Both the position numbers and the translations under genes were made by a program. A DNA stretch of 64,000 nucleotides from NCBI RefSeq assembly GCF_016786215.1, contig NZ_JADOBG010000001.1, positions 144,386 to 208,385 on the forward strand, given 5' to 3'. The stretch is from Legionella bononiensis (GTDB lineage: Bacteria > Pseudomonadota > Gammaproteobacteria > Legionellales > Legionellaceae). Below, one piece after another: positions 46,193 through 56,356 of the stretch; position 1 is the first letter of the stretch; each line of letters begins with the position of its first letter. Under the pieces are notes generated by a model that saw only the letters and a program-made list of their open reading frames with translations, made no database searches and was not told where the DNA came from.

Positions 46193-48988
46193 ATGAATCG
46201 TGTGAATCAGGCCATCAATTGGTTATTAGGGGAGGGGGGTCTTAGCCCTCTAAAAACAAAAACCATAGAGCAGGGGTACGCCAAAGAAGGCCCTTCTTTG
46301 GCGGAGCGCCTGGCCTTTGTTGATTTTTGTGATGAAAAAAATCTTTTTTTACTCAACGATGGAGTAAGCGTAGGAAGCGGTTTTGAATTAGGCGACATTC
46401 CGGCGGAAGCCACCTCACCTGAGCACTTGGAAGCCGTCTTTAATAAAATCAGAGATACTTTTGCCAATGTGGTGCCTTTACACAAAGACGACCCTTGGGT
46501 GATGCAGATGTACGTCTGCGATGAATATTCATTAGAGCCTGTGCTAAAACACATTCAAAACGCCATTGAACCTGAGATTTTAAACACCCAATTTACTCAA
46601 GAGTACCTCAATCGCCTACAGGACTTATTTCAAAAAATGGCGCGGCCCGAAGGCCTGTTTTTAGATCCCAAAACCGGGGCGGCTTTTCGTGGGCGACGCA
46701 GGCGCATTCGGGTATTGTTTTATCGACGCTACCAGCGACTCAAAACAACAAGGGATGCGGCAGTGAGTGAACACGAGGAAGTATGCGCCCAAATTGCCGC
46801 CAAACTCATCTCCCCAGGACTTACTTTAAAACGCCTAACCGGTAGGGCGTATTACAGCTGGTGGGTCAAATGGTTTAACCCCAACCCTCTACTGACGAAA
46901 GGCGATAGTGAAGAGCTATTAAAGCGCTTCCCCTATCCAAAAAAGAATAAACCCGCAAGCTTTTGCTTTCCTCAAAACATCTTCTTTAGTCCTGTGGCAA
47001 GCGATGAGAAGGGTTTTATGTTTGATGGCATCAAGCATCGAGTGCTTTATGTAGACGGCTTAAAAGAAGCCCCGGAAATTGGTTTGATTTCCCGAGAAAA
47101 ACCCCAGGCCAACCCCAAGCATCGTTACGCTTTATTAGATCGCTTACCCGAAGGCTCTATTTATACTTTATCGGTGGTCTTTGAAAGCGATGAATCACTG
47201 GATGCGCACTTGATGCGCATCGAAAAAGGCGTTATTGGCACAAGCCTTAAGCCCTCTGAAGTACGTCAGGACATCAAGTCTGCTCGTGATGAGCTGGCTT
47301 GTGGCAATCGACTTTTTTGGGTGAATCAAGCGGTGTATTACCGGGGCTGTGATGACAAAACGTTGTTACAGATTGAAAAAGAACTGCACTCGTTATTTAT
47401 TGATGCCAAGATGCCGCTCATTAATTCAAGCTTTGATTTACATCCATTAAACAGCTACCTCAATAGCCTGCCTTTTAGTTTCGTTCCCTCCTTTGCACGC
47501 AAACACTTGTGTTATGACCGCCTTGTGTTTGCATCAGAGCTTGCGGCGTTACTCCCAGTGTATGGACGCAATCAAGGGGCAAGGCACCTTCCCTGCTTTA
47601 CCTTCTTTAATCGCTTAGGTGAGCCTGTTTTATTCGATATCTTGCATCATGACTTCATCAGTCAAAACTCACATATGGCCCTTTTTGCTAACTCTGGTGC
47701 TGGAAAATCGGTGGCAACAGGCTGGATGATTAACTCCTTAATGGCCACTAAAAATGCCCGGATTGTTTTGTTCGAAATGGGCAACTCCTTTGATCGCATG
47801 CTCATTCACGCTAAAACGATGGGCAAATCCACCAAACAATTATTACTCAGCAATCAAAAGAGCAAAGCGGTTCCCTTAAACCCTTTTTGTGAAGCGTATA
47901 AGGCAATCCCTGAAATCAGTGAGAATTTATCGGAAGAAAAAGCCGCAAAACTTGCCCAAAAGATGCTGGATTTACAAGCCAATCTGGCAGTAATTGCGCA
48001 AGACTCTGATTTAAATTGTGATGAAGAATCACGCAGCTATTTAAGTGAACTGCTTTTAGCCTTGCGTACCATGATAACGGAAGCGAACGAAAAAGAAGAA
48101 GAGTTGTTTTCCTTAAGTGATGAAACCCTGCTGATTGAAGTGTTAAGTGATGCCATCCTGACTTCATTTAAAAATGAAGTGCCGCAGATGCTGACCGAAC
48201 ATGTATTGGAAGCCTTTGCAAAACGACTTGCTCTTGAGGAGGTTCCTCGTAAAAAAGACCGTATTTTGGAGATGCATGACCGACTCAACAGCTATGTAAT
48301 TAACAGCAATAAGTCGCGCTTTTTTAACGTACCCACTGAGCCCTTAGGGGACTTTGATATTTTTCATATCGATATTTCAGCCATTAAAGACGATAAAGGG
48401 AAATTGGCTTTGGTGATGGTGTCCTTGCTGCCGCGGATCTTGGCTATGGCCGAGGCCACCCAAAACGACAACAGACCCACTTTTTTATTTATTGATGAAG
48501 CCCACCTGCAATTTCAAATTGATGTGATTGTGTCGGCGTGTCTACTGGCTGCAAAAGTAGCCAGAAAATTAGGACTATGGCTGGTTCCCATTACTCAGAA
48601 TGTGGGGGACATGAGCTCAGAAAAGGCCATGAAAATTCTCTCTCTGATTGAAACCTGGATTTTATTAGGACTTGATGAAAAAGAACTGGCTGATGTAAAA
48701 AAATTCAAACAATTAACCCCTGAACAAGAAGCCCTAATCCGGGATATTGACTCGCAAAAGGGACTCTATGCGGAAGCCGTTTTATTAGGTTCACGCTATC
48801 AGGGTTTATTTCGAGTCATTCCACCACGCTATTTATTGGCGTTACTCCTGAATGAAAAATCAGAAAAAGCAACCCGACATCTTTTGGAGGAAGAACATGG
48901 CGTACTTAAAGCGGCAGAATTGGTGGCCACACGCTTGGAAAATAAACGCAGCAGCAGCATTGAAGAGCATTGTTTTTATGATGATTAG
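46193..48988 (+). CDS. T4SS ATPase, PFL_4706 family (VirB4/TraC-like)
   Basis: 931 residues. Walker A SGAGKS (about 501) in LFANSGAGKSVATGWM and Walker B FLFIDEAHL (about 765) mark the conjugative transfer ATPase of TIGR03744. It powers pilus and channel assembly at the inner membrane. No frame break was seen. The next gene starts 92 bases inside its end. Confidence 0.9.
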   Translation: MNRVNQAINWLLGEGGLSPLKTKTIEQGYAKEGPSLAERLAFVDFCDEKNLFLLNDGVSVGSGFELGDIPAEATSPEHLEAVFNKIRDTFANVVPLHKDDPWVMQMYVCDEYSLEPVLKHIQNAIEPEILNTQFTQEYLNRLQDLFQKMARPEGLFLDPKTGAAFRGRRRRIRVLFYRRYQRLKTTRDAAVSEHEEVCAQIAAKLISPGLTLKRLTGRAYYSWWVKWFNPNPLLTKGDSEELLKRFPYPKKNKPASFCFPQNIFFSPVASDEKGFMFDGIKHRVLYVDGLKEAPEIGLISREKPQANPKHRYALLDRLPEGSIYTLSVVFESDESLDAHLMRIEKGVIGTSLKPSEVRQDIKSARDELACGNRLFWVNQAVYYRGCDDKTLLQIEKELHSLFIDAKMPLINSSFDLHPLNSYLNSLPFSFVPSFARKHLCYDRLVFASELAALLPVYGRNQGARHLPCFTFFNRLGEPVLFDILHHDFISQNSHMALFANSGAGKSVATGWMINSLMATKNARIVLFEMGNSFDRMLIHAKTMGKSTKQLLLSNQKSKAVPLNPFCEAYKAIPEISENLSEEKAAKLAQKMLDLQANLAVIAQDSDLNCDEESRSYLSELLLALRTMITEANEKEEELFSLSDETLLIEVLSDAILTSFKNEVPQMLTEHVLEAFAKRLALEEVPRKKDRILEMHDRLNSYVINSNKSRFFNVPTEPLGDFDIFHIDISAIKDDKGKLALVMVSLLPRILAMAEATQNDNRPTFLFIDEAHLQFQIDVIVSACLLAAKVARKLGLWLVPITQNVGDMSSEKAMKILSLIETWILLGLDEKELADVKKFKQLTPEQEALIRDIDSQKGLYAEAVLLGSRYQGLFRVIPPRYLLALLLNEKSEKATRHLLEEEHGVLKAAELVATRLENKRSSSIEEHCFYDD

Positions 48989-49337
48989 CCTGATTAGTTT
49001 CAATACTCACGCAGAGCTCATCGAGGTCTTTACAACCTCTGCATACTCTGTGGCACTTAATGGCTTACAGGCCGAAGTCTGTGCGCTTGATTCATTAAAT
49101 GAAATGACTTTGGAATTAAACCGTAATGCATCCGAGATTACAGCAGTACAACGGGTTGATACCGTTCAAAATTCCCGTCTGACCGCCTTTTATCGCTGCC
49201 AGATGCGGGCAAGACTTTATGCGCTGTCATCACTACCTGCCATCGTCATCGATAAGCGCTATGTAACTTATGGCCTACGCGCAGCAGATAAGGCATTGAT
49301 TGCAAGTCGTCATTACAAAGAGTCTCATCATGATTAA
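48897..49337 (+). CDS. PFL_4709 family conjugative protein
   Basis: 146 residues, signal segment (IVFMMISLISFNTHA) then IEVFTTSAYSV, RMRARLYALSSLPAIVIDKRYVTYG-like sequence; the TrbC/thioredoxin-like TIGR03757 pattern. GGAGG lies just before the ATG. Possible role in disulfide or pilus assembly. Overlaps the next gene by 8 bases. Confidence 0.76.
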   Translation: MAYLKRQNWWPHAWKINAAAALKSIVFMMISLISFNTHAELIEVFTTSAYSVALNGLQAEVCALDSLNEMTLELNRNASEITAVQRVDTVQNSRLTAFYRCQMRARLYALSSLPAIVIDKRYVTYGLRAADKALIASRHYKESHHD

Positions 49338-50334
49338 GTGGATACTGTGCGTTTACATGGTCCTTTTTTCATTGGCAGCCCTTGGGTTTGAAAGCACCAA
49401 ACCGATTAAGCCGATTAGCACCCCTAAAATCGCAGTCAGGGTATTAAAAAAGCAAATAGAAAATAGCCATCCACGGGTGATTGGCGGTTGCATGTGGTTA
49501 GAACGTAATGTTCCACCGAAATTAACCCCCGGTCCTGCAGTATCTCAGTTTGTCCCTGATTTAATCGTGACCGTTTCCAATAATCCTGGTGAAAATCCCT
49601 GGATTGAGGCGAATACTCTTTATGAAAATAAAGCGGCATTAACCACCTATAAGTCGTTATTTACAACAGCACTAAACCTGCCTTTGGGCTTTGGTGATGG
49701 CAGTGGACAATTGGCGTCGCAACACATTAATGAAGACCGAACCCGAGTGGTCAGTGTCATCGGCTCTCCATCAGCAATTTATCAAATGAAAGGAGTAACC
49801 CATAAGCCTGAAACCACGTTCATGAAATTGTATTACTCAAGTCTTGCTGATGCGGTGAATGAACGGACGGAACTCGCTGAAATTGCTTATATGGCAAGCA
49901 GGCTTTCGCTTTTAATGAATCACGATATTGGAACTTCATCCTATATATGGGGTCATGAACTGCCCCGCCTCATGCGCGTCACCCAGCCCTCACGGTTTAG
50001 AGCCTCAGTCGTGGCTGCAATGCATGCTGCAGACATTGTAACCAACGAAGGCGGCATGCACTTAAAAATTTCGACCAGCAATACCTGTGGGCCTCATTGT
50101 GTGTCGGCTAATGTGGTGTTTGATCCCCACCAAAAACAGGTTATTTGGCAGGAAGTTTATCCAAACAATCGCAACATCATCCCGGGCGACCCAACAGATG
50201 AGGGTATAGATGATGAGCGCAAAGGCAATGGGAATTATGTCTTTGTGGTGTGGCGCAAATACAAGGGTTGTGTCACACAATCTGGCAAATTGTTCTGGGG
50301 CACACCCGATGTGGGCACCCCTCAAAAACGATAG
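49330..50334 (+). CDS. PFL_4710 family (TraU-like) protein
   Basis: 334 residues, signal peptide (WILCVYMVLFSLAALGFES), then the Cys-bearing TraU-like core (GGCMWLERNVPP, NTCGPHCVSANVVFDPHQ). Fits TIGR03756; TraU is needed for DNA transfer in F-like systems. Overlaps the previous stop. Confidence 0.8.
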   Translation: MIKWILCVYMVLFSLAALGFESTKPIKPISTPKIAVRVLKKQIENSHPRVIGGCMWLERNVPPKLTPGPAVSQFVPDLIVTVSNNPGENPWIEANTLYENKAALTTYKSLFTTALNLPLGFGDGSGQLASQHINEDRTRVVSVIGSPSAIYQMKGVTHKPETTFMKLYYSSLADAVNERTELAEIAYMASRLSLLMNHDIGTSSYIWGHELPRLMRVTQPSRFRASVVAAMHAADIVTNEGGMHLKISTSNTCGPHCVSANVVFDPHQKQVIWQEVYPNNRNIIPGDPTDEGIDDERKGNGNYVFVVWRKYKGCVTQSGKLFWGTPDVGTPQKR

Positions 50335-50344
50335 GAAGAAACCA

Positions 50345-51739
50345 ATGAAATTAACTGTAGTGGCGTTAGGAGTTTTATTCAGTACTGGGGTCTTGGCGAG
50401 TTCTCTCTTTCCAGAACAGTCCGAATATTATTATCAATTAGGTAGTTCGTCGGATGTGTTCGTGCCACCGGTTAATCGGGACCAGACCGTAACCATTGGT
50501 GGGTTCATCAACGGAGGAGGGTTGAGCTGTAATTTGTTTAATCCGGTAGTCACTATTACCAATACGTTTAATGATTTTAAAAATTCCGTCAATGGCATGC
50601 CTTCGGATGTCGTCGATAATTTAAAAGGCTCTGTTGCGGGCTTTCCTATGTACAAGCTGCAACAAGCCATGCCAGGACTTTATAATATCTTACAAAATGC
50701 TTCTGCCGGTGCGCAAAATGAATTTGCCTTAAAAGTGGCTGATTGTCAGGAAACAAAACGAGCCCTTGAGGAAGGAAATTCGCCCATTAGCGGCATGCTG
50801 TCAGTATCTGATTCTCAAGGGTGGGTGGATGCGGCAAGGCGTGCCAAAAAGGGCGAGTCTGTCGATATTTCAAAAGCTGCCAAAGACATTGCCAATAAGG
50901 GGGAAGAATACGGTCTACCCTGGGTGCATCGAGATAAAGGCAATGCGGGTGGGAGTAAACAAGTCCCTATTAAAGTCATTAATGATGTAGTGATTGCAGG
51001 TTATAACGTATTACTCACCCCTTCACGTGGGCTTGATGATGCGACAGCTCCTTCAGAGGACAATATTAAAAAAAATCATTTCGCTCAAATTTGGCGTACT
51101 CCCGAAGAGGCCGCTCATTGGGCGGTACTGGTTTTAGGTGACATTCACATCAGTCATAAAAAAGAGAACAGCGCACATGATGCCAAGGCTGGCATTGGTC
51201 TCTCCCCATTACTTCAAAGCTGCCCAAAGAGTGCCAGCAGCTCAACCTGCGTTACTAATGTAAGTAGCGCTTTATGGAAGTTGGTTGATAAGAAGTGGCC
51301 TTTAACTGAAGTGAATCTACGAAAAATCAGCGCCTCTAATATAGTTATTACCGATGAAATCATTACCGCAATCCAACGCATGCCACGCGAGCAACAAATC
51401 ATGACCGTATCCAAATTAGGAGAGGAAATTGCCATTCAAAATCTATTAGATGAGGCGATTATGTTACGCCACCTCCTACAAGCCGGTATGCAAATTCAAG
51501 AGGTACAAAATCTAAAGCCCGCTCAAACTATGGTGAATGCCGCGCTCAGCAAGCTGGATAAAGAAATTCACTCCCTGGCCTTTGAAAGTGAGGTTCGTAA
51601 AAAAATGATGACCCAAACCCTAAACCTCATTATGGATTTGCGCACTCATGATTTAGCCAAATCAATGCCAGGCAGCACTCATGAGACTGATCTCATTAAA
51701 AACGGCGCAGTGTATCAAAACAGCGATAAGAAGGAGTAG
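50345..51739 (+). CDS. PFL_4711 family (TraH-like) protein
   Basis: 464 residues with a signal peptide (VALGVLFSTGVLAS) and the N-terminal FINGGGLSCNLFNPVV followed by a long helical region. Fits TIGR03755, which occupies the place of TraH in MPF_G operons. The start at 50345 lies 10 bases after the TraU-like stop, with AGGAAG upstream. Confidence 0.8.
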   Translation: MKLTVVALGVLFSTGVLASSLFPEQSEYYYQLGSSSDVFVPPVNRDQTVTIGGFINGGGLSCNLFNPVVTITNTFNDFKNSVNGMPSDVVDNLKGSVAGFPMYKLQQAMPGLYNILQNASAGAQNEFALKVADCQETKRALEEGNSPISGMLSVSDSQGWVDAARRAKKGESVDISKAAKDIANKGEEYGLPWVHRDKGNAGGSKQVPIKVINDVVIAGYNVLLTPSRGLDDATAPSEDNIKKNHFAQIWRTPEEAAHWAVLVLGDIHISHKKENSAHDAKAGIGLSPLLQSCPKSASSSTCVTNVSSALWKLVDKKWPLTEVNLRKISASNIVITDEIITAIQRMPREQQIMTVSKLGEEIAIQNLLDEAIMLRHLLQAGMQIQEVQNLKPAQTMVNAALSKLDKEIHSLAFESEVRKKMMTQTLNLIMDLRTHDLAKSMPGSTHETDLIKNGAVYQNSDKKE

Positions 51740-51743
51740 AACC

Positions 51744-53318
51744 ATGATTGTATTTAGTCCATTAGCTTTATATACCACCTATCTGGGCTGGCAGCAGTAT
51801 GATGTGTTGTTTGATGCCCTATGGCAAACAGGACTCTTATACATTGGTTTTTTGATGGTGGGGTATCGCTATCTAAAAAACGTGCTGGCTCCAGCAGGTT
51901 CGACTCATAATGCGGCGGAGCATGCACTAAATAATTTTTTGTATGAGTTGGCCATTACTTTTTTAATTTGCGGGTTATTTGTCTACCCCTGCGTTCCTTT
52001 AGAACAAAAGGGGCTGTCGTTTAAGCCGATGTGCACGATGAAAAAAGGCACTGAAGTCAGCGAATCGCATATTAAAGATTCAGGAACTACTTATGATGAA
52101 GCCTTTGCAAACGTACTAACCAATCAGGTCAAAATGCCTATTGGATTTGCGGTATTGCAAAACCTGTTTTCTAGTTTCAGCTATGGGCTCATGAAAGTGG
52201 CGGGGTGTACTGATAGCCTTCAGTCCATCCAGGGGGATTTGATTTCAACCTACATTCCACAAGAGCTGCGTCAGCAGGCCTTGCAGTTTCATCGCCAGTG
52301 CTTTTTAGAAGCACGCGGCAGTTATTTAAATGAGTCTAGAACTGATAACGAAAAAGAACAAATTAAAAAAATATTAAAGCGTCATGGTGGTGAAGACGAT
52401 CTCAATTGGATGGGCTCTAAAACCTTCCGTACTTTTTATTATGGCAAATCAAGAGCACGAGAACCGGTGCCTGGATTTTCCTACGCCCAATACCCCAATC
52501 CTAATTTTGAGTCGGCGGCTAAGGCTGATGAATCTGTAAATAACCATAAACCTACTAATGGGTACCCAACATGCAATCAATGGTGGGACAAAATTCAGGC
52601 TGATTTGGTGAAAGCATCTGAACGAGCAGGGTATTTCGACAAACACATTGGCTCACTTGATGTGAGTAAACGAGTACTGGATTACAAACAAAAGCATCAG
52701 TCTGCATGGAATTCTGATTTAACCCCACAAGACTACATCGCCAAAGTTTTAATCCAGGATAACCGTGATTTACAGGAACAAAGTTCCGAATCGCTGATGA
52801 ATACTACCAACAGCAGCATCGGAACGTCACTTTCTCGCGGTCTTGTGAATATAGGGCAGTCCGTTAAATCGTATACATCTACCCCATTAAAAAGAGAGGC
52901 CACCATGCAAACCCTGCCGGTAATGCATGCATTCTTCTATTTTTTCTTAATTGTCTTTACACCGCTTGTTCTTGCTTTAAGCGGTTATAGCCCGCGTGCT
53001 TTAGGAACGCTCTGCGGATTATTTATTATGGCGATTTTTGTCCAATGCATTTGGCATTACGTGGGTATTTTAGAACGCAGTGTTATTGATCCCATGGGCG
53101 ACAGTGATTTAGTGGCTGCAATGCGCAATATGGCCGTTCTTTTTTACTACGCTGCACCAGTATTGTTGTTTAAATTATCTAGCCACTTTGGCGGAGATGC
53201 AGGTGCAGGGTTGGCAAGTCTATTTGGGTATTCACAGAATGCCGCACAAAATTCTGCTGATTCAGGAATGCAGGTTGCCAAAACAGGACTTAAGGTTGCC
53301 TCGCGAGGAATGATATGA
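51744..53318 (+). CDS. traG: TraG-N-like mating pair protein
   Basis: 524 residues with about five membrane helices (N-terminal two, and three near 395-490) and a periplasmic middle (CPQ-like Cys residues, LQNLFSSFSYGLMKVAGC). It matches the TraG N-terminal-domain family of ICE-type systems, involved in mating-pair stabilisation. GGAG lies 8 bases before the ATG. The C-terminal entry-exclusion domain of F TraG is not present. Confidence 0.8.
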   Translation: MIVFSPLALYTTYLGWQQYDVLFDALWQTGLLYIGFLMVGYRYLKNVLAPAGSTHNAAEHALNNFLYELAITFLICGLFVYPCVPLEQKGLSFKPMCTMKKGTEVSESHIKDSGTTYDEAFANVLTNQVKMPIGFAVLQNLFSSFSYGLMKVAGCTDSLQSIQGDLISTYIPQELRQQALQFHRQCFLEARGSYLNESRTDNEKEQIKKILKRHGGEDDLNWMGSKTFRTFYYGKSRAREPVPGFSYAQYPNPNFESAAKADESVNNHKPTNGYPTCNQWWDKIQADLVKASERAGYFDKHIGSLDVSKRVLDYKQKHQSAWNSDLTPQDYIAKVLIQDNRDLQEQSSESLMNTTNSSIGTSLSRGLVNIGQSVKSYTSTPLKREATMQTLPVMHAFFYFFLIVFTPLVLALSGYSPRALGTLCGLFIMAIFVQCIWHYVGILERSVIDPMGDSDLVAAMRNMAVLFYYAAPVLLFKLSSHFGGDAGAGLASLFGYSQNAAQNSADSGMQVAKTGLKVASRGMI

Positions 53319-53332
53319 GTGGGTTAATTCAA

Positions 53333-53539
53333 CTACTGATGTCTTGTAGCATCCTCATAATCTTGAGGACTTATCGCCCCTTTATGGAAAAGCTCAATGG
53401 CATCCAATTCGTTATACCGTGGCGTTTTTTTGTTGTAACCGGATATGGTAATCGCAGCATCAGCTACCAACAAAGTTATTTTAAACAAACTCCAAGCCAG
53501 TTTCAGCAAGCCTTTTCCGACGTTCAATGCAGTACTCAT
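53333..53539 (-). CDS. Small membrane protein antisense to the transfer operon
   Basis: 68 residues with a membrane helix (LLKLAWSLFKITLLVADAAITI, cited in part) and a soluble tail LFHKGAISPQDYEDATRH typical of short helical C-terminal domains. AAGGA lies 9 bases before the ATG. It is the only minus-strand gene inside the T4SS operon and the plus-strand frame across it looks random, so I favour this strand. Some related elements keep a small reverse-strand gene after traG. Confidence 0.6.
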   Translation of the reverse strand: MSTALNVGKGLLKLAWSLFKITLLVADAAITISGYNKKTPRYNELDAIELFHKGAISPQDYEDATRHQ

Positions 53540-53553
53540 CAGGAGCTGTCCTT

Positions 53554-53886
53554 ATGTTAAAAAAATTCCTTCGACCTTCAATTATAGTGGCAATTCAATT
53601 GATTTTGCTAGCGATTTTAATCGCCTGCATCACGCCATTTTTATTAAAAAATACAGATTCATTGAATCAATTTCGCCAATTAGTTCAGCACTTCAAGTGG
53701 GCTTTACTCATGACCCATGGGCTTTTTTATGCAGTCCTTTATTTTGCATGGCCTTTTTTAATCAACCTACTTAGTAAAAAACAAGCATCTCCTCCTAGTG
53801 AGGAGCAGCGGCGATATGCGTTGAATGCGCGGCTTTATTTAATTGGCGCCTTTGTCATTTTCGAAGTTTTAAATTTATTAAGGTAA
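53554..53886 (+). CDS. Three-TM membrane protein of the transfer operon
   Basis: 110 residues with hydrophobic segments at about 8-27, 47-67 and 88-108. AGGAG lies 9 bases before the ATG. Followed after 4 bases by traD. Likely a small coupling-protein partner or structural subunit; no family recognised. Confidence 0.6.
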   Translation: MLKKFLRPSIIVAIQLILLAILIACITPFLLKNTDSLNQFRQLVQHFKWALLMTHGLFYAVLYFAWPFLINLLSKKQASPPSEEQRRYALNARLYLIGAFVIFEVLNLLR

Positions 53887-53890
53887 GAAC

Positions 53891-56356
53891 ATGGCTAACC
53901 GATACCCTGTTGAAAATTTATTAAGAGATCCCACGGAGATCTACTCTGCCCTAACCTTGGGATCATTCGCTGTTTTGGCATATTGCTTACCTCATGTACT
54001 GTTATTAACCCAAAACATGGGACTTTATGCAGCCCTAAGCTTAGGTGGTCTGGGTGGTTATCGTGCATTACAAGCTTATCGCGTAATTCGCTATCAAAAA
54101 CGTTTGATAGCAATGCCTTATTATGCCATGTCAACAACACAAGTACCTCTGTCACAACGTTGGCTTTTTGTAGGACGCGGCTTTCGTTGGTTTCCCCGCC
54201 ATACCCAACGCCTTCATCAAATCAAACAAGTTGAAAATGAGCGTTTTTTACAACGAAACGTAGTGCATCAAGCCGTCAGTGCCTTTTGTAAAAACCATGA
54301 AGCCACACATTTGGCTTCATGGCTCAGAAGTCCTTCACGGATAAATCCATTTCGTCCCGCACCTGACGTTGGTGGCAAGCCTTATTTACATGGGCTTGGT
54401 GACAGCGATAAGCCTGTTTATATCCCGCAAAGTATTCGCGTGGGACATACCTTCGTGGTGGGTACGACCCGAGTTGGAAAAACGCGTCTGGCCAGCATCT
54501 TAATCAATCAAGACATTCGAAATGGTGATGCGGTGATTGTAGTTGATCCTAAAGGAGATCTGGAATTGGTCAGGGATATGTATTCTGCCTGCAAAGCCTC
54601 TAATCGATTGGAAGATTTTCGTATTGTTCATTTAGGATTTCCAAAATTGTCTGCCTGCTACAACCCCCTAAAAAATTTTGACCAGGTGAGTGAGGTGGCC
54701 ACACGCATCACTGATGCGATTGCCGCTGAAGGGGAGGGCAAACAGTTTGCCGCCTTCGCTTGGAAATACGTCAATATTGTAGCGATTTGCCTTGAGGAAA
54801 TGCATCAACCCATTACTTATAAAACCATCGCTTTTTACATCAGTCGTCTTGATCAATTATTGATGGCTTATGCCGACACCATTATGCCATCCCGTCATCT
54901 TAATTATTTAACTGATGTTGCCTCAATCATTGCGGATAATGATGCCCGTGTTGATAAATACGGCAATCCCTATCCTGCAATGGATCGCGCAAAGGCCGTT
55001 TCTAAATACTTTAAACAATACATCTCAGACACCATTGCCCAGGGTAATGTGGAGTCCCTGCACGACCAGGTACTTATTGATTTATACGATGCAGCCCTTA
55101 TGGACAAGACCTATTACGATAAAATTACCGCCAGTGTTGGGCCTGTTTTATCAGAAATTAATAAAAGTAATGCTTCAGGTATTTTTTCTTTTTCTCAAGC
55201 GACGTCTGAAATTGAATTGATGGCCTCCATTAAAAACAAGCGGGTGATTTATATAGGTCTTGATAGCTTAACGAACCCCAATATTGCCCAAGCGGTAGGC
55301 AAAGCGTTTCTATCTGATTTAGTCTCAACCGCTGGAAAAATTTATAAAGAAAGCCATGCCAATTACCGCCTGAACCTTCACTGTGACGAGCTGTCTGAAA
55401 TCATTCAGGACTCCTTTGTAAAAATATTAAATAAAGCAGGAGGAGCAGGCTTTCAGGTCACCGCTTATGCCCAAACCAAACAGGATTTAGAAGTGGCTTT
55501 AGGCTCAAAGGCTATGGCTGAGGTCACCAAAGGCAACTTAAACACGCTGATTATTTTACGGGTAGAAAATGATGAAACCGCGAATCTTTTAATCAAAGTT
55601 CTACCCAGTGTTGATGTGGTATCACATACCCAAGTGTCAATGGTGAGTGATACGCCACATGGTGATGAGGGTGTGTTTTTTAATACTACCAATGAAGACC
55701 GAGTACAAAAAAATTCAATTGGGATGCTGGAGGTCAACGACATTACCTCGTTGCCTAAAGGCCAGGCGTTTGTTTTGGTTAATGGCGGGGAACTATATAA
55801 GGTTCGAATTCCATTACCTCTTAACGATGGACTGGCACCCGATGAGATTAAAAGCGTTTTGTGTGACATCAATAAGCTCGAACAGTCGCAAAATGCTGAA
55901 CCATTAATCCCTGAATCAAGTCCTGAAATTGAGGTAAGTCGTTCCGTGCCATGCTTTGAGGAACCAGCTCAAGAGTCTTTGGTAGTATCTCAAGAGGAGC
56001 TGGAAACTCCCCATGTAACGAAAAAGATAATACCGGACTTTATCAAATGGCTTGAACACCGCATGCAATCTGGTAACAAACAATTTTCGTTAGATGCTCA
56101 AGAATTAATTCTGCGACAACTCCAAGAACAAGACGACCAGCGTGTTTTTTTACTGCCTGAAGTTCTTGGCAAATACCAAAGTCGCTCAGGGATTGTGACC
56201 GAAGTTCTGGAAACCGCCTTAAAACAAGCCTTTAGTGAGGAAAAAACTTATTTCATCAATAGATCGGGGCAGCAACAGGAAGTGATGCCTTGTCGATTAA
56301 GCCAACCTGTTCGAACTGAATACTCCACTGACATTAAAGAAGGAAATCCATCATGA
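53891..56356 (+). CDS. traD: Conjugative coupling protein TraD
   Basis: 821 residues, two N-terminal membrane helices (about 18-55), Walker A in VVGTTRVGKTRLAS (about 190) and the downstream IVVDPKGDLELV and Walker B-like VIYIGLDSLTN segments. It belongs to the TraD family of SXT/TOL-type elements: it couples the relaxosome to the T4SS channel using ATP. Overlaps the next start by 4 bases. Confidence 0.9.
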   Translation: MANRYPVENLLRDPTEIYSALTLGSFAVLAYCLPHVLLLTQNMGLYAALSLGGLGGYRALQAYRVIRYQKRLIAMPYYAMSTTQVPLSQRWLFVGRGFRWFPRHTQRLHQIKQVENERFLQRNVVHQAVSAFCKNHEATHLASWLRSPSRINPFRPAPDVGGKPYLHGLGDSDKPVYIPQSIRVGHTFVVGTTRVGKTRLASILINQDIRNGDAVIVVDPKGDLELVRDMYSACKASNRLEDFRIVHLGFPKLSACYNPLKNFDQVSEVATRITDAIAAEGEGKQFAAFAWKYVNIVAICLEEMHQPITYKTIAFYISRLDQLLMAYADTIMPSRHLNYLTDVASIIADNDARVDKYGNPYPAMDRAKAVSKYFKQYISDTIAQGNVESLHDQVLIDLYDAALMDKTYYDKITASVGPVLSEINKSNASGIFSFSQATSEIELMASIKNKRVIYIGLDSLTNPNIAQAVGKAFLSDLVSTAGKIYKESHANYRLNLHCDELSEIIQDSFVKILNKAGGAGFQVTAYAQTKQDLEVALGSKAMAEVTKGNLNTLIILRVENDETANLLIKVLPSVDVVSHTQVSMVSDTPHGDEGVFFNTTNEDRVQKNSIGMLEVNDITSLPKGQAFVLVNGGELYKVRIPLPLNDGLAPDEIKSVLCDINKLEQSQNAEPLIPESSPEIEVSRSVPCFEEPAQESLVVSQEELETPHVTKKIIPDFIKWLEHRMQSGNKQFSLDAQELILRQLQEQDDQRVFLLPEVLGKYQSRSGIVTEVLETALKQAFSEEKTYFINRSGQQQEVMPCRLSQPVRTEYSTDIKEGNPS

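Noticed and set aside
53315..53560. 81-codon plus-strand ORF after traG
   Set aside because: It is antisense to the better supported 68-aa membrane protein and its sequence lacks a plausible fold.
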